A stretch of 64,000 nt of DNA from Heliocidaris tuberculata. Lineage: Eukaryota > Echinodermata > Echinoidea > Camarodonta > Echinometridae. The stretch spans positions 7,430,249-7,494,248 of the forward strand of contig CM046850.1 in assembly GCA_025618425.1 (NCBI GenBank), given 5' to 3'. The notes beneath the pieces were generated by a model. The model saw nothing but the letters and a program-made list of their open reading frames with translations, was not told where the DNA came from and ran no database searches. The stretch's first letter is position 1, and each line of letters starts with the position of its first letter. Of this stretch, positions 31,813-43,535 are shown in pieces. The translations under genes and the position numbers were made by a program.

Positions 31813-32175
31813 CCAGTAGCGGATCCAGTATTCTCTTGTCTTGCAGGGTTAGTCCGAAAACCTCTTACCAGCACCCCCCCCCCCCCCCCTTCCACAAATA
31901 AAAAAAAGAAGAAGAAGAAAAAAAAGATTTAAAATGAATAGGCCCTTACCTTTTTCAGGTGTCTTTTCACTCGGTAAATATTTTACAAGCAAAAAAACAT
32001 CCTACTTTAAGGTGTTTTGTTTCAAAAATTTCTGTCAGGAGCAAATCAGCACAATTTTGGAGGCAAATTTTATAAAAAATTGTACAAAGTTAGATATGCC
32101 AGATTGAGAGTTGGTTGACGCCGCTCCTCCTCCCCCCCCCCCCCCCCACCACCACCCCTCATGGAACCGCCTCTG
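31813..32175. mobile_element. CAG-GGCGGATCCA-ended element with two poly-C runs
   Basis: Left end CAGTAGCGGATCCAG and right end (complement) CAGAGGCGGTTCCATG are inverted, of a hAT-like style. Poly-C runs lie at about 31876-31889 and 32130-32147. A similar pair of ends bounds 60150-60432. Confidence 0.6.
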
Positions 32176-32244
32176 TGTCAACGGTCCATGTCACATTGCC
32201 ATGATTGTCTGTCCAAATATTTACGTTGATCAATTTGCAGTAGA

Positions 32245-32525
32245 AAAAAAATTAAAGAGATTTCTTAGCTTTTCTCATTCTTTTTATATCAGTTTGGAAG
32301 AATATCAAATTTTTTTTTTTTCAACTCCCCTGCAGAAGACTGCTCGTCAAATACCCCATAATTGAAATAGCTGAAAAGTTTGGACCAAACTTTCATGTCA
32401 CATGATTGTGTGTGGTCCCATATACCTATTTCTGTGTGATGTGTATGTGATTTTCATCAAGACTGTGTCAATTTTATTTCATTTTGATCATTCCAAAACC
32501 TCACATTATACTTAACACTATAATA
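32245..32525 (+). repeat. GTTGAGTTCTGG family, copy 4 (internal part)
   Basis: Shares tatcagtttggaagaatatca, atagctgaaaagtttgga, cccatatacctatttctgtgt and attttgatcattccaaaacc with copies at 3483 and 23517 in the same order (each matching stretch is short). The terminal GTTGAGTTCTGG end is not preserved here. Confidence 0.7.
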
Positions 32526-34078
32526 CATAATCGGCTCTTCCACATCATGCACATATCGCTTCCAGACAGTTAGTTTTAAAAATTAATATCATCCAATCAT
32601 ATCTTTAAGTCGATCTAAATTTATTTGTGTCAGAAAGCAATTATTAAGCTTGACATACGCCCTTGAGATGATTCAAAAGTATATTAATAATGTTATGATG
32701 GGGAGACACCCGAGCAGACATCAAGGAATGAGTTGGTACGTGTGCGGGGATGACATTGCTTCTAAATAAAGTCCTAGCGGAAACACACTCGAACATGAAT
32801 CAATTTCTTTCTGGGGGAGGGGAGTCATCACCATGTTTGGTTCTTCTTTCAATCCTTCCTCTGATCCTTCTTTTTCTTCCTCCCATGCTCCTTTTTCTTG
32901 GTCGAGTTTTTCTTCTTATCATTATTATTCATGTTATTTTATTTTTCTCTTACCTCTCCCTCCTTTTCCTTTTCGTCACTCTTTATTTTGTGGTTGTTTC
33001 TATTCTTTCTTTTTTTCTCTCTCTTTTGCTATTTGGTTTCTCACTTCCTTTCCATATTTATATGCCAGTACTGTTTTTGTACAATCCCGATATTTTTCAT
33101 TTTGCTATTATGTTACAATTTATCAATATTACTTTGTTTCTCTTTACCTATTTTGTTCTCATTCTCTTTTTCAACGCGTCTCTATTGCACTCTCCTTTCT
33201 TCTTCCAATTTCAAAAGCATGTTACGATTTTTTTCATAGATGGATTCACACAGACCCATGTTAGTGTTTTTTTTTATTGAGTACTTTATTTTGGCCCTAT
33301 CGGGCATACCTTAAGTACATAAAAGATAATATTATTGACTTTGTACATGTGCCCCCCCCCCATTTTTTTTTCCTTTTTCCTTTCTTTTTTTTAATATTAT
33401 GCATTAAATAAATAATTATTTTTCCTTCTTTCTTTCTCTACCAGATATTTTAGCTTCTCTTCTTTCTTTTTTTTTCAGAGATATTTTTTCTTATTAAAAC
33501 GCCTCTGAGAAATGTGAGAACATGTTTTTAACTTATTTCTGTTATTTTTTTTTTGGGGGGGGGGTACTTATCAGCACTTTTTGAGACATGTGTCTCCCGT
33601 CGGAGAATCCTGGGTCCGCCACTGAAACCTATCTAGCTTTCAAACTCGGGTCTGTTACAGAGACCAAGATAAAGATTATTTTGACGCAGACGAGCACAAG
33701 TTTGAGTATGTGTCACTCAAGCTATAGATTAGTGTGTGGATTAACAAAGAGATTAGAGTCAGTGACAATACAGACCTAGATATACATACGTCTGAATGAC
33801 TAACCGGGGCAAAAAGATCGTCAGACATAATTCGTTTGGGTATTCGTACATCTTCATGCCGATCGGGTTACCTTCACTTAAACGTAGAGGTTTTTCGCTT
33901 CAGCCACTATTTTAGTTTATACATTTTCATTATGCATACTAATATAAGCCAACTCAATCTCTAAATTTCGATATGTAAGGTTTTTTTTTTCAATATCACT
34001 ACATAAAAAAATAAAAGGAAATACAACGTAAGTTCAGGTTACTCTTTTTTAGAACAATGTACAGGACTTTACAAAATA

Positions 34079-34150
34079 CAAATGAAAAACGCGGTACAAA
34101 ACATAATACATTTTAATTTATTATGTTTTGTAATGCCCTTTTCATTTCGT
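34079..34150. repeat. Local inverted repeat
   Basis: atgaaaaacgcggtacaaaacataata on one side (written here as atgaaaaacg, then gtacaaaacataata) pairs with ttatgttttgtaatgccctttt on the other across a loop of about 12 nt. Stem about 25 bp with a few mismatches. Confidence 0.65.
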
Positions 34151-34505
34151 AGTGGAGTTCAATCACTCAACGTGCTTCAGGCCTATGGTATTAGGAGACA
34201 AAAATAAAAATGCAAAAAAAAGTGTAAAATGCAATTAAAATGTATTTGCCTTAAAATTCTAGAGAGAACTTCCACAAATGAAGAGAAGCCGAGTAGATTA
34301 TCAAATTAGCTTACATGTTCAAAAATCATTCATCCCTGTAATAAGAAAAGAATGAATCTTGTTTGGAAATAAAAGAATAAATGCTTCTTATTTTGTCCCA
34401 TGTTGCCTGTCTTATGAAAATGTGAAAATAATAATTCTATTCCATTTTACACCGTCCCCCTCCCCCTTCCCCACCCGCCCATACGAAAAGAGTCTTTTTG
34501 GTCCT

Positions 34506-34509
34506 ACTG

Positions 34510-34572
<63 letters not shown>

Positions 34573-34600
34573 ATACTAATACTAATACTAATACTAATAC
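34506..34600. repeat. (CTA)n then (CTAATA)n microsatellite
   Basis: About 21 CTA units followed by about five TACTAA-type hexamers, a sharp change of repeat unit within one array. Poly-Thr and poly-Val frames through it are artefacts. Confidence 0.95.
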
Positions 34601-36551
34601 TACTTCTACTACCACTGTTCTTACATATTTGACCCTTACTGTGCCAATGAGGTTTTTTTGCACACAAGTTCCTTACAACATTATTCGTCTGGCATTTAAA
34701 GACTTAATGATGGGTTGGGATGGGCTGTTTTGGGTGGGGCAAACTCCAAGAACACGTTCCATCAATCAGGGAGAAAGACCAAGGAGAAGGTTGAATCTAA
34801 GAAATTATGATACTTTCTTTCAGAGCCCCGTCTGTTTTTTAAAACCCTTTAAACCCTTAACACCCTTTTCTCAGTTTATAACATTAAAGCTAAAAGAACT
34901 TCCTATACCCTTGGGCATCCAGGGTATGTGTGCTAAGGTTCTTGATGAGAGAAAGACCAAACTGTAAAAGCATCAACCGATGTGGTTTGTGATGACCTTT
35001 GAAAGGAGATTAAAATCATGCCCTGTATTTAGCATCTAGCCTCCATCTCTGCAAATGGATCTTCAAGATTGAAAGGTAACGTAGACCTGAGGTCTGGTCA
35101 TGAAGTTGCGTTCTACTTCTAGAGATACAAATAAAAAAAATAATAATAACAATAATCATAATACATAACATTTATATAGTTTAATAATACGTTTCTAAGT
35201 GCAGGAAAGAAGCTAAAGAATGAAAGAAAGAGGAGAGAATGATTTTTTTTTAAAAGAAAAATACGGGAAGAACAAATACAAACATAAATTAACTACTAAT
35301 ACGATTGCCTAATAAGATGAGTTTTAAGAAGTGTTTCGAAAGAATCTATGGTGGAGGCCTCACCAGTGAATGTAGATAGGAAGATTGTTCCAGAGTTTTG
35401 GGGCAAGAGAAGAAAAGGCACGATCGCCATAACGAGTTATGTAAACCAGTTACCATTTCACAATTGAAGGCGTTTGGTAACACCATATATACGGTATGGT
35501 AGCCTCTGTGAAAAGGATGTTAATAATTATATTCTTTCGTCAAAAAGAACCAACTTATGGGGCTTTTAGAGGAATTCAGGAAAAGGAAAGGAAGGAAAGT
35601 AAAGGGATGATAATGAAATGAAACTCGACCAAACACTTACACGAGAGTATTTTGGTTTTTAGTTTTGGTGTTTATACACCGAAAATGAATTGAAATGGAA
35701 AGAGGAAAGAGGAAACGAAAGAGTGATCGAAATTAGGAAAGTTGTGTGAGCAGGTCACAGAAGTTTGGAGAGTGTAGTTCTGAAAAGAAATGTTTGTATT
35801 GCTCTGTAGAGTAGTTCTGAAAGAGAGTTTTTCGAACTATGGTATTCTTTCGGTAAAGGGGTATATCTGTCTTGACGGGTTTTGAACAGTATGCTCTGTT
35901 CGTCGTCAGGAGATTAACTCCAGTTACCATTTTCTGATAATGGTTAAAAAACTTTCGTCTGTTTTTATCTGATTATTGATCCTTATGAAAACCTCGTGTT
36001 GCGAAACTCATAAACTAAGAAACGCTCAAAAATAAAAACAACAGAATACATTTAAAAAATCATTAATCAATGAAATACATAAGAATGGAAATGGAAGTAG
36101 CATTATTCAACAAACTGAACCGTGCGATCTTATTATTTAGGTAATTTATCTGGACGTTTTTGCTAAATAATGTTCGCGGCAATCGATCGATTCGAAACGA
36201 ATCTTCTCTCACACGCACACCCCCCCCCACACACACACACACACGTACACGCTTGCTCACCATCACACATCCTCTCACCGATAGGCCCTATTGCAAGATC
36301 TAGACCTATCATGCTATAAGAAAAAGAGCGCCATAATTGCATATTGCTGACATCACCCTGGGTCAGAACGGTTCAGCTAATCCCCCCTCTCGCTACCTTA
36401 AATCCACCCTCATGAGTAACAGAAGTGCTCCTGGTCTTGTTTTAGTTCATGGTAAGCCCAAGGGCAAGCCCTCCTCAGATTGGATCATGGGGTGTAATTG
36501 GTGTTATGTCTCTTGCTCATCGGTGTCTTGTGTTACCCAAGATCCTGTCAT

Positions 36552-36970
36552 CGCTGAGATAACGAGCTTTGCAAGATGGTGACGAGACTTTATTTTAAGA
36601 ATAGAAGAGATTTTCCCTAATTGGGTTACCGTACACCTCACCTGCTGGGACTTCTTCTATTATTAACCTCTATATACCCTCTACCCCTTTTTTACTCAAC
36701 AGATAAAGTGAAAATTTAGATCAATCATATTGTTTTAATACGTTACATCACCCTCAATTTTTCTTTGGTTAGCTTCCTTTGTAATGAAACATATTGTAAT
36801 ATGTATTTGTGTAACGAGCTTTAAAAAGATGGTGACGAGACTTTCTTTAAAAAGTAGAAGATAATTATTTTCCCCATTGGGTCACCTAAACCTCAGCTGC
36901 TTGTGTTTCTTCTTAACTCTTTTACCCTTCCCCCTTTTTTCATTCATGAAATTTAGAACAACTGTATTGT
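36552..36970 (+). repeat. Tandem duplication with period about 260 bp
   Basis: taacgagctttgcaagatgg, tgacgagacttt, a tagaagagattttccc block, tgggttacc, cacctgctgg and ttcttctattattaac at 36559-36680 recur, diverged, at 36813-36920 (taacgagctttaaaaagatgg, tgacgagacttt, tgggtcacc, cagctgcttg, ttcttcttaac). Confidence 0.75.
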
Positions 36971-37009
36971 TTGAATGAGTTTTTGAGCTCCTGGAATATA
37001 TCTTTAAAA

Positions 37010-37280
37010 CCGTAGGACAACTATCCCGGGACTTGTACCCTCGTAGGGCAACTTTTCCCAGACCTATATACCCCTCGGCAAAACTACCCGTCAGTAAAAC
37101 TGCCTTTCAGCAAAAATACTCATCAGCAAAATACCGCTCAGTAAAACTACTCATTAGAAAAACTGCCGCTCAAAAAAATGCTCTTCAAACGATTAGAATT
37201 TGTAGTATTACCCTATACTTGGGGTAGTTGTCCTCGGAGGTAGCTGTCCGGGGATGGTAGTTCAGGGGATAGTTGTCCTG
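37010..37280. repeat. Inverted-end repeat with 16-17 bp internal units
   Basis: GGACAACTATCCC (37016-37028) and GGGATAGTTGTCC (about 37266-37279) are inverted ends. Between them are about seven degenerate units of the type CAGCAAAACTACCCGT (about 37075-37175). The core encodes nothing; its frame reads as repeats of SAK/SVK. Confidence 0.65.
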
Positions 37281-37535
37281 GATGTTGCATAACTCAAATT
37301 CGTCATCTCGGTGAATATTAAAAATCATTTCACTCCCTTGTTGGTTATGATTGTTCGAATGATTAAAACACACGAGTATGGGATCATAACATTATAGCAT
37401 CGTGCCAATGGAGCATTGTAACAGACCTTTATGACTGACCATCATACCTGGTCGCATCCGTTCTAGGCAAAACAAGTTTTCGTCGGAAGTAGAAGTGTTT
37501 AATTTTATTGAACGGCGCCTTCGCCCGCACCATCG
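37260..37535 (+). repeat. Left arm of a long inverted repeat pair
   Basis: This segment matches 42460-42835 in inverted orientation. Matching words, outside to inside: ggatgt-gcataactcaaattcgtca, atgattaaaacacacgagtatgg, gcatcgtgccaatgg-type, ggtatgatgg (complement), aaacaagttttcgtcggaagtag and the gaacggcgccttcgcccgcac block. Divergence is moderate with several indels. Confidence 0.8.
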
Positions 37536-37909
37536 GTTTGCCTATGATAAGAGGCATTTTATCACCTCTCCCTGTGAATAAATCACCCTTCTAGTTGAAA
37601 TGTCCGGTAGAATTTCATTAGTTCAGGGGTGCTCCAGCAACAATAATTGTGCCAGTCTTTATTTCGTTAAAGTATAGCGTCGGGGTTAAGGTCTTTATTT
37701 GGGTTTTCAGTTAGGGTTACGTATACTGCTTAGTCCAGGGTTGAGCTTCGAATTTCGAGTAATTAAGAAAAATTGACCGTGGAACCATTTTTTACCAGGC
37801 AGCGTTCGAATGAGCTATTTTTTTTTTTTTTAAATAACACACACGCACACCCTGGTATCAATTTGCCTTTAGCACTTCATTTATTTGATGTATGATAAAA
37901 GAGCAATGT

Positions 37910-38016
37910 AGATAAAATGCCTTGCTCAAGGGCATAAGTGCCGTGCCGGGGATCGAACGCCCGATCCTCGCATCTCCAGTCAAGCGCCTTAAACCACTGG
38001 ACCACGGCACCTCCAC
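37910..38016 (-). repeat. tRNA-derived SINE head, well preserved
   Basis: On the minus strand the head reads GCCGTGGTCCAGTGG (A box) and later GTTCGATCCCC (B box), closing with a GGCACGGC-type stem partner, so the first 70 bp fold like a tRNA. The body follows with cttgagcaaggcatttta. It is the cleanest copy of this SINE in the window. Confidence 0.8.
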
Positions 38017-39001
38017 TATTCACAAAGTCAATCGATCATTGACTCATACCGGCAGAGCATAACGGGGATAATCTGTCTGAAGCACCAAACACGATGTCGT
38101 GTACCTGTCAGAACATCATGTAGACAACATCTTCAGACCGTTTAAGCATGTTAAACCGGATCTCATGTCTCTTACTCATGATGTGGAGGATAGAAAAATA
38201 GAAACAATGAATCACTTTGGCATGTCGCTTTTTGAGTAGTGGTACTTGTGCATGGAAAATTCAATAAGACGTCGTTTAGTTAACAAGATGATAACAAACA
38301 AGGTGAACGTGTTTCAATAATTTTGGCACCGCTTTTACAATACCAATACCAATCTCTTTCAGAAGAATGAATTAAATTGAAATGGTAGTTATTGCACTAA
38401 AATTCCTTTTCGCAGCCCGAGGACTGAATTGCAGTAGAATTTACAATGTGGAACATAGACATAACATAATTCAATAGACTTGGGTATGATCGACAATGAT
38501 AAAGCAATTGGTATGATGTAAACATTGTAAAGGAAAACATGAGTGGAGGAATCTTTTAAGAAACCATGGCTAATATTTCATAGACCCCGGTCTGAAAAAT
38601 AGAAATAGTTACAGTCCATGAATTAAAAGAAACGTGCTAACTCTAGCACAATTAACTAGTTAAAAATACAAGAAAAAAGCGTATAGATAAAAAAGAGGAG
38701 GAAAAAGAACAAGAAATTTAGGGGGGAAAGAAAGATGAAGAAGAAAAAAGAACAGAAAAACACGGATTTGAACAATACTTGGGGAAAATAGACAAAAACA
38801 AAATTTTTTTGAATAAGCAATACGAGGGGGGGGGGAGGAACGATAAAGAGGCAGGGATAACTAGAAGGAGAGATGTAGAAATAGAAAGATAGTTATGGGG
38901 CCCATTAATTACAATAACAAAAGTAATAATACTTTGGATATCCATAACGATAGTGATTTTGAACAAATATTTATTCAACGTTTAGAAGATAAAAAAATGT
39001 G

Positions 39002-39149
39002 TTTTGAGGTGGAAAGAGTTGCGATTGATTCGAAGTGATTGTAACTTAAAATCAATCGCACCTCCTATCTCTTAAAAACACAGATGCGATTTATTCTAAG
39101 TTGCTATCGATTCGAATCAATCGAAACTCTCTACAAAACGGGGCCCTGG
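39002..39149. mobile_element. CAGGGCCCCG-type palindromic MITE, left end lost
   Basis: The right end is ACGGGGCCCTG near 39138-39148. Inverted arms share GCGATTGATTCGAA, GTAACTTAAAATCAATCGCA-type blocks with the complement at 39085-39130. The left terminal CAGGGCCCCG is missing or mutated. Confidence 0.65.
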
Positions 39150-39917
39150 GATCAACAACGATTGAATGCAAAGATCTGAAGTGGAACCGGTCAAATTACG
39201 TTGTTATTATGACAGTTTGTATAAAAGTCCTTTATAACAAGGTTCCACTTGATAATCAGCCACTGTCAAATATGTATTTCTGGTATAATGTTTAAAGTTA
39301 TGAGAAATTCGGCACGTCATGACAAAATGTGGCAATAATGCAACTTCTCCCTACATCAAGATAATTAAATTATCGAGTAGTTGTTGTTCAGCTATGTTTC
39401 TGACAGATATTGCTTTTATCTTGTACACACAAACACACAAACGATAAGCCATAAGTCAATAATCATGATGATATAGACAGGTGAAAGGATATAGTTCAGT
39501 GACATAAAATGGGATAATATTTTGATATTTTACCGATATGTTCCGGTGTTATATACCCGTTTACCACAGATATGACTCGTGCGGTTTCATTGACGTAGCC
39601 TGGCTGGGTCCAATAGTAGTCACTGTGGGCATGGTTTTATTAGGCAGGTGATATGAGAGGGAGAGGGTTGGTGTAGAGCACCTCTATTAGAAAGTAGTGA
39701 CAACTCAAGATTTGAACGCCATTTCGTTTCCACTGCTATGCAACATTTCTATTCAATTCCGATGAGCACCTGGGTGTTCTCAATAGAAACAATTCGAACG
39801 CCATTTTGTTTCCAGAAAAGTCAGACGTCCATGTCGCTACTCTTTATATAAAGATACTCTAGGTTGGTGAAGGGGCATGTGCCATCTTCTCAGTATTTTT
39901 TATTTTGTTGTTGTTGT

Positions 39918-39928
39918 TACCCTCTCAT

Positions 39929-39966
<38 letters not shown>

Positions 39967-40330
39967 CCTCCGTCCCTCCCTCTCTCTATCTCTCTCTATC
40001 TTTCTCTATGCCTTTCACTTTCTCACTCTCTCCTTCTATCTCCCATCCTTACTGTGTCTTGGACACCACTCTCTCTGTTTACACTCTCTGTTTACACAAA
40101 CAAACGGACGCACGCACACGCACACGCACACACATTATCTCCATCTGACCTTCTATCACTCTCTCCCCCTTCCTCGATGCTCTCTCTCTCCCCTTCCCTC
40201 TAAATTTCTCTCTATCTCTCTCCCTCTCATACACACTTTTTACACACTTTCTCACTCTCTCTCTCTCACTTTCTTTATTTTTATTATTATTATTTTTTTT
40301 TGTTTTCTCTCTCTCTCTCTCTTCTTTTCC
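39918..40330. repeat. CT-rich low-complexity tract
   Basis: Degenerate (CT)n and (CCT)n with an (AC)n piece near 40105-40133. Three overlapping serine/leucine-rich frames are artefacts of the repeat. Confidence 0.9.
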
Positions 40331-40794
40331 CCATTTTCCATTCTAATGTGGACAGCATGCACATAGATATCACTTTTTCATACCTTCCCTGATTTGCATA
40401 TACGCCGTGGAATGGTTTTTTTTTTAAATACTTTTCGCGTGCCCGGCAGAAGAACATTAACAAGGCAATTCCTAATAATCTAGTGTTGTCTTATCAGGAA
40501 TTCCTCTTTCATGTCTGCTATAACGCCATTTTTTCGAATAAGGGAAGCTTACGATTAACAAGATTTAGGGTGTGAATATTTCACAGGCGAAGGTGACGAA
40601 TTGTTTTCTTTTTCAGTCTTCTATATAATGAATAGGTCCAATGTATTTTGTCTCAAACATTACCGACCACATCAACGATATTAGTATACCAGGTGACTGA
40701 ATTAAGTTCTTAGCCATACTGTAGCTTGGAACAGACCAAATATCAAAGAAAATAATAGTATTAATGTTTATTATGTTTTCAATTCATAAAACAT

Positions 40795-41800
40795 GATCCA
40801 TGATGCATCCTTGGAGTGGCTCAGGAACTACCTTAATGATAGAAAACAATATGTATACATGAAGTACATAAATGTTTTTTTTTTAATCGAGCCTTCAGTC
40901 AATTATTTGTGGTGTCCCTCAAGGCTCTCTGTTAGGCCCGCTCCTGTTTATTTTATACATTAACGATCTCCAAAACTCATCTGAAGTCTTATCATTTATC
41001 CTCTTTGCCGATGACTCCAATATTTTTTGCTCTCACCATAAAACCCCATTGTCAACACTGAATTAAAATATTTTGACGGGATTCAAGCCAATTAATTGTC
41101 GCTAAATAGAAATAAAACAAATTCTATGCTATTTAGTAATTCTATGTCATCCTTACCTGGTAATAAACAATGAAAATATTGCCCAGGTTGAATCTACGAA
41201 ATTTTGAGGTGTTTATATTGATAGTAAACTAACCTGGAAAGTTCAGATTGATTGTTTATATGAACGTAACTCAGGTGTAATGAACAAGTTGAAATCTTTT
41301 ATACCTTTTCATGTTATGCTTATACTCTTTTTTACCTTGATCTTGCCTTATCTTAATTATTGTATTCATGCTTGGGGAAATAGCTAAATAACCATAATGG
41401 GACAAAATAAATGCTGCACAAAAACGAGTTGTAAGAATAGTAAATAATGTTGGATTTCGTGCACATAGAAATTAGCTTTTCTATAATTGTAATATTCTTA
41501 AGACATCTGACTTGTACTTATACAATCTTGGAATATTTATGTAAGAACTCTGTAAGAAAAGGTAATTTACCAGATGCTTTCGTCCCTATATTTCAACGCA
41601 ACAGTGCTGTACATTCCCATCCAGCTGGACAGAAAAACCATTACCACCTCCCCCGAACTTGCACCGTGTTTTTGCAAAAAATACAATCACCTTTACTGGA
41701 CCCAAATTCTGAAACAGCCTGAATAACGAACTAGCTGATAGCCCCTCCAACAATTCTTTTAAACGGAAGCTAAGGTGTTACCTTTTAAGTAAATACATGT
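40795..41800 (+). mobile_element. Non-LTR retrotransposon reverse-transcriptase relic
   Basis: One frame carries SLEWLRNYLNDRKQYV near 40815-40855, then after a T-run GVPQGSLLGPLLFILYIND (about 40911-40970) and SFILFADDSNIF (about 40995-41030). These are RT motifs, with the FADD catalytic pair. Later frames give HSHPAGQKNHYHLPRT and a FKRKLRCYLLSKYM-like C-terminus up to about 41790. Several stops and frameshifts make it inactive. Confidence 0.85.
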
Positions 41801-41872
41801 ATATGTCATGCTGGATCGTACAGGTGGTCACATAGACTTTGTTCGTCTTACACTGTCCTGCCTTTACAATTT

Positions 41873-41930
41873 TTCTTCTTCTTCTTTCTCCTTCTTCTTC
41901 TTCTTCTTCTTCTTCTTCTTCTCCTTCTCC

Positions 41931-41961
<31 letters not shown>

Positions 41962-42050
41962 TCTTCCTTCTTCTTCTTCTTCTTCTTCTCCTTCTTCTTT
42001 TTCTTTTTTCTTCTTTTTTCTTCTTTTCTTTCGTCTTTTTCTTTTCTTTA
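41873..42050. repeat. CTT/TTC-rich tract
   Basis: Interrupted TTC/CTC triplets directly after the LINE relic. Frames through it encode only Phe/Ser/Leu runs. Confidence 0.93.
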
Positions 42051-42459
42051 CTCTACATTCTGAGCTTTGCTCTCCTTGTACGTTTAGTGAAGCTGATACT
42101 TCTATTCCGCTTCGCTTTCTGTTGGATTTTAATCAGAATTAATTATAATGTTACTCTATACGGGAGCCTAATCATTTACAAGCTATGCTTTTTATTTAGG
42201 CTCCCCACATCTTACAATTCCTTCTTTTTGCCAGTCCTTCCTATATCTCTCGAAAACTTTCTACCTATTTACCGTACATTGTACTTGATTTGAGTTCTTT
42301 ACCCGTACATTTGAAATTGACACTGATGCTTGTAAAAATCTGAAATGTTTTTATGTAAAAGTGGATCAAATAAACTTCAAACTCCAATCTACAAGTACTT
42401 GGGACAAAGAATAGACAAATACCTTGGACTTATCCAAAATAAAGAACAGGGAATTCTAT

Positions 42460-42835
42460 GCGTGGATCCGCGGGGCGGGGCGGGGTGGGCGAAAGGCCGT
42501 TCAATCATTGTTCAACACATAGATCTACTTCCGATGGAAACTTGTTTTGACCAGAACCGATGCGACGGGGTATGATGGTGGTGGTCACAATGGTCAGTCA
42601 CAATGGTCAGTCATTGGTCAATGATCATCACAGACAGGTGGGAGGATAGCCCAATGACATATAAATAAATATTCGATGCTTCATCAATGCCATGATGCTA
42701 TATGTTATTATTCCATACTCGTGTGTTTTAATCATTCGAACAATCATGGCCAACAAGGGCGTGAAATGATCTTTAATTGTATTCACTGAGGTGACGAATT
42801 TGAGTTATGCCACATCCGGGACGTATTGTCATCAA
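42460..42835 (-). repeat. Right arm of the long inverted repeat pair
   Basis: Inverted counterpart of 37260-37535: gggcgaaaggccgttcaat, tctacttccgatggaaact, gcgacggggtatgatgg, actcgtgtgttttaatcat and gacgaatttgagttatgcc all match. It contains an extra local duplication, GGTCACAATGGTCAGTCAC-type, near 42580-42625. Confidence 0.8.
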
Positions 42836-43469
42836 CACCTGTCAACAAACTCATCAATGAATGATAAATAATATTTTTGTCACTCCCATCATATCACCAT
42901 CTTTATATTTACGATAATAAACTTCTTTTAAAACTAAACATATCTAACAAACGCTTTGTGTATGTGAAAGTTTTGTTTCATGTGTAAATGTATAATCTAT
43001 TTCGCTAATCTATATTTGTTAAGTGAAAACAAAGAGCTGAACTTGGAGTATTTAACTAAGTATCTAAACATTGTTCTGAAGACCTTTTGCTAACAGAAAA
43101 GGGTAATGCTTGCTTTTTTTGATTTTCATAAAACATACAGTATGAGTGCTATATTATATTTCAGTAGGAGATTTATATTGGTGACGATGAAGGGTTGGTT
43201 TACTCATCTCTTGCGCTAAGCCCCAACTTCCGAACTTTTGCAAATGGACCTTAATCCACGCATGCGTAAGTGGGACACAGTAATTTTTCGATGACACATT
43301 GCGGTTAGAAATGACGCTCTTGCAGTACTAGACTCGATGCCAGTGATGACAGTTTTTATGAGGTCGCATCGGACTGCTGCAGAGTAGGAGCTTTTCCGAC
43401 GAGACGACTGTTGCTTGAGCCTAAGTTTTCATGCATCGGGAGGGGGAAGTTTGTGGCAAGTGCCTCTGC

Positions 43470-43500
43470 TATATAAAAGGGTTCATTTCCCCTCTCCCAG
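43470..43500 (+). promoter_or_regulatory. TATA box and likely start site of the orphan gene
   Basis: TATATAAAAGG at 43470-43480 is a near-ideal TATA box. The A at 43499, in ctcccAGAC, sits 29 bp downstream and partly fits an initiator. That would give a 5-prime leader of about 37 nt before the ATG at 43536, and it means the in-frame ATG at 43431 is upstream of transcription. Confidence 0.65.
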
Positions 43501-43535
43501 ACATTGCGCTTGCTATATTTCAGCCAGAGGAGATC

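Larger units (their letters stand above)
32530..36550. other. Gene-free stretch with low-complexity DNA
   Basis: No gene seen. It contains a T/C-rich tract (32820-33290) that yields long but meaningless hydrophobic frames, poly-C and poly-G runs at about 33352 and 33556, a hairpin at 34079-34150, a (CTA)n array at 34506-34600, a retroelement tail at about 35140-35430 and an (AC)n tract near 36220-36243. Confidence 0.45.

Noticed and set aside
32750..33280. Three overlapping long hydrophobic frames that look like membrane proteins
   Set aside because: They come from T/C-rich low-complexity DNA; all three frames are open at once, which is typical of biased composition.
34359..34967. 202-codon threonine-rich frame
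   Set aside because: It runs through the (CTA)n array; sequence after the array has no protein-like features.
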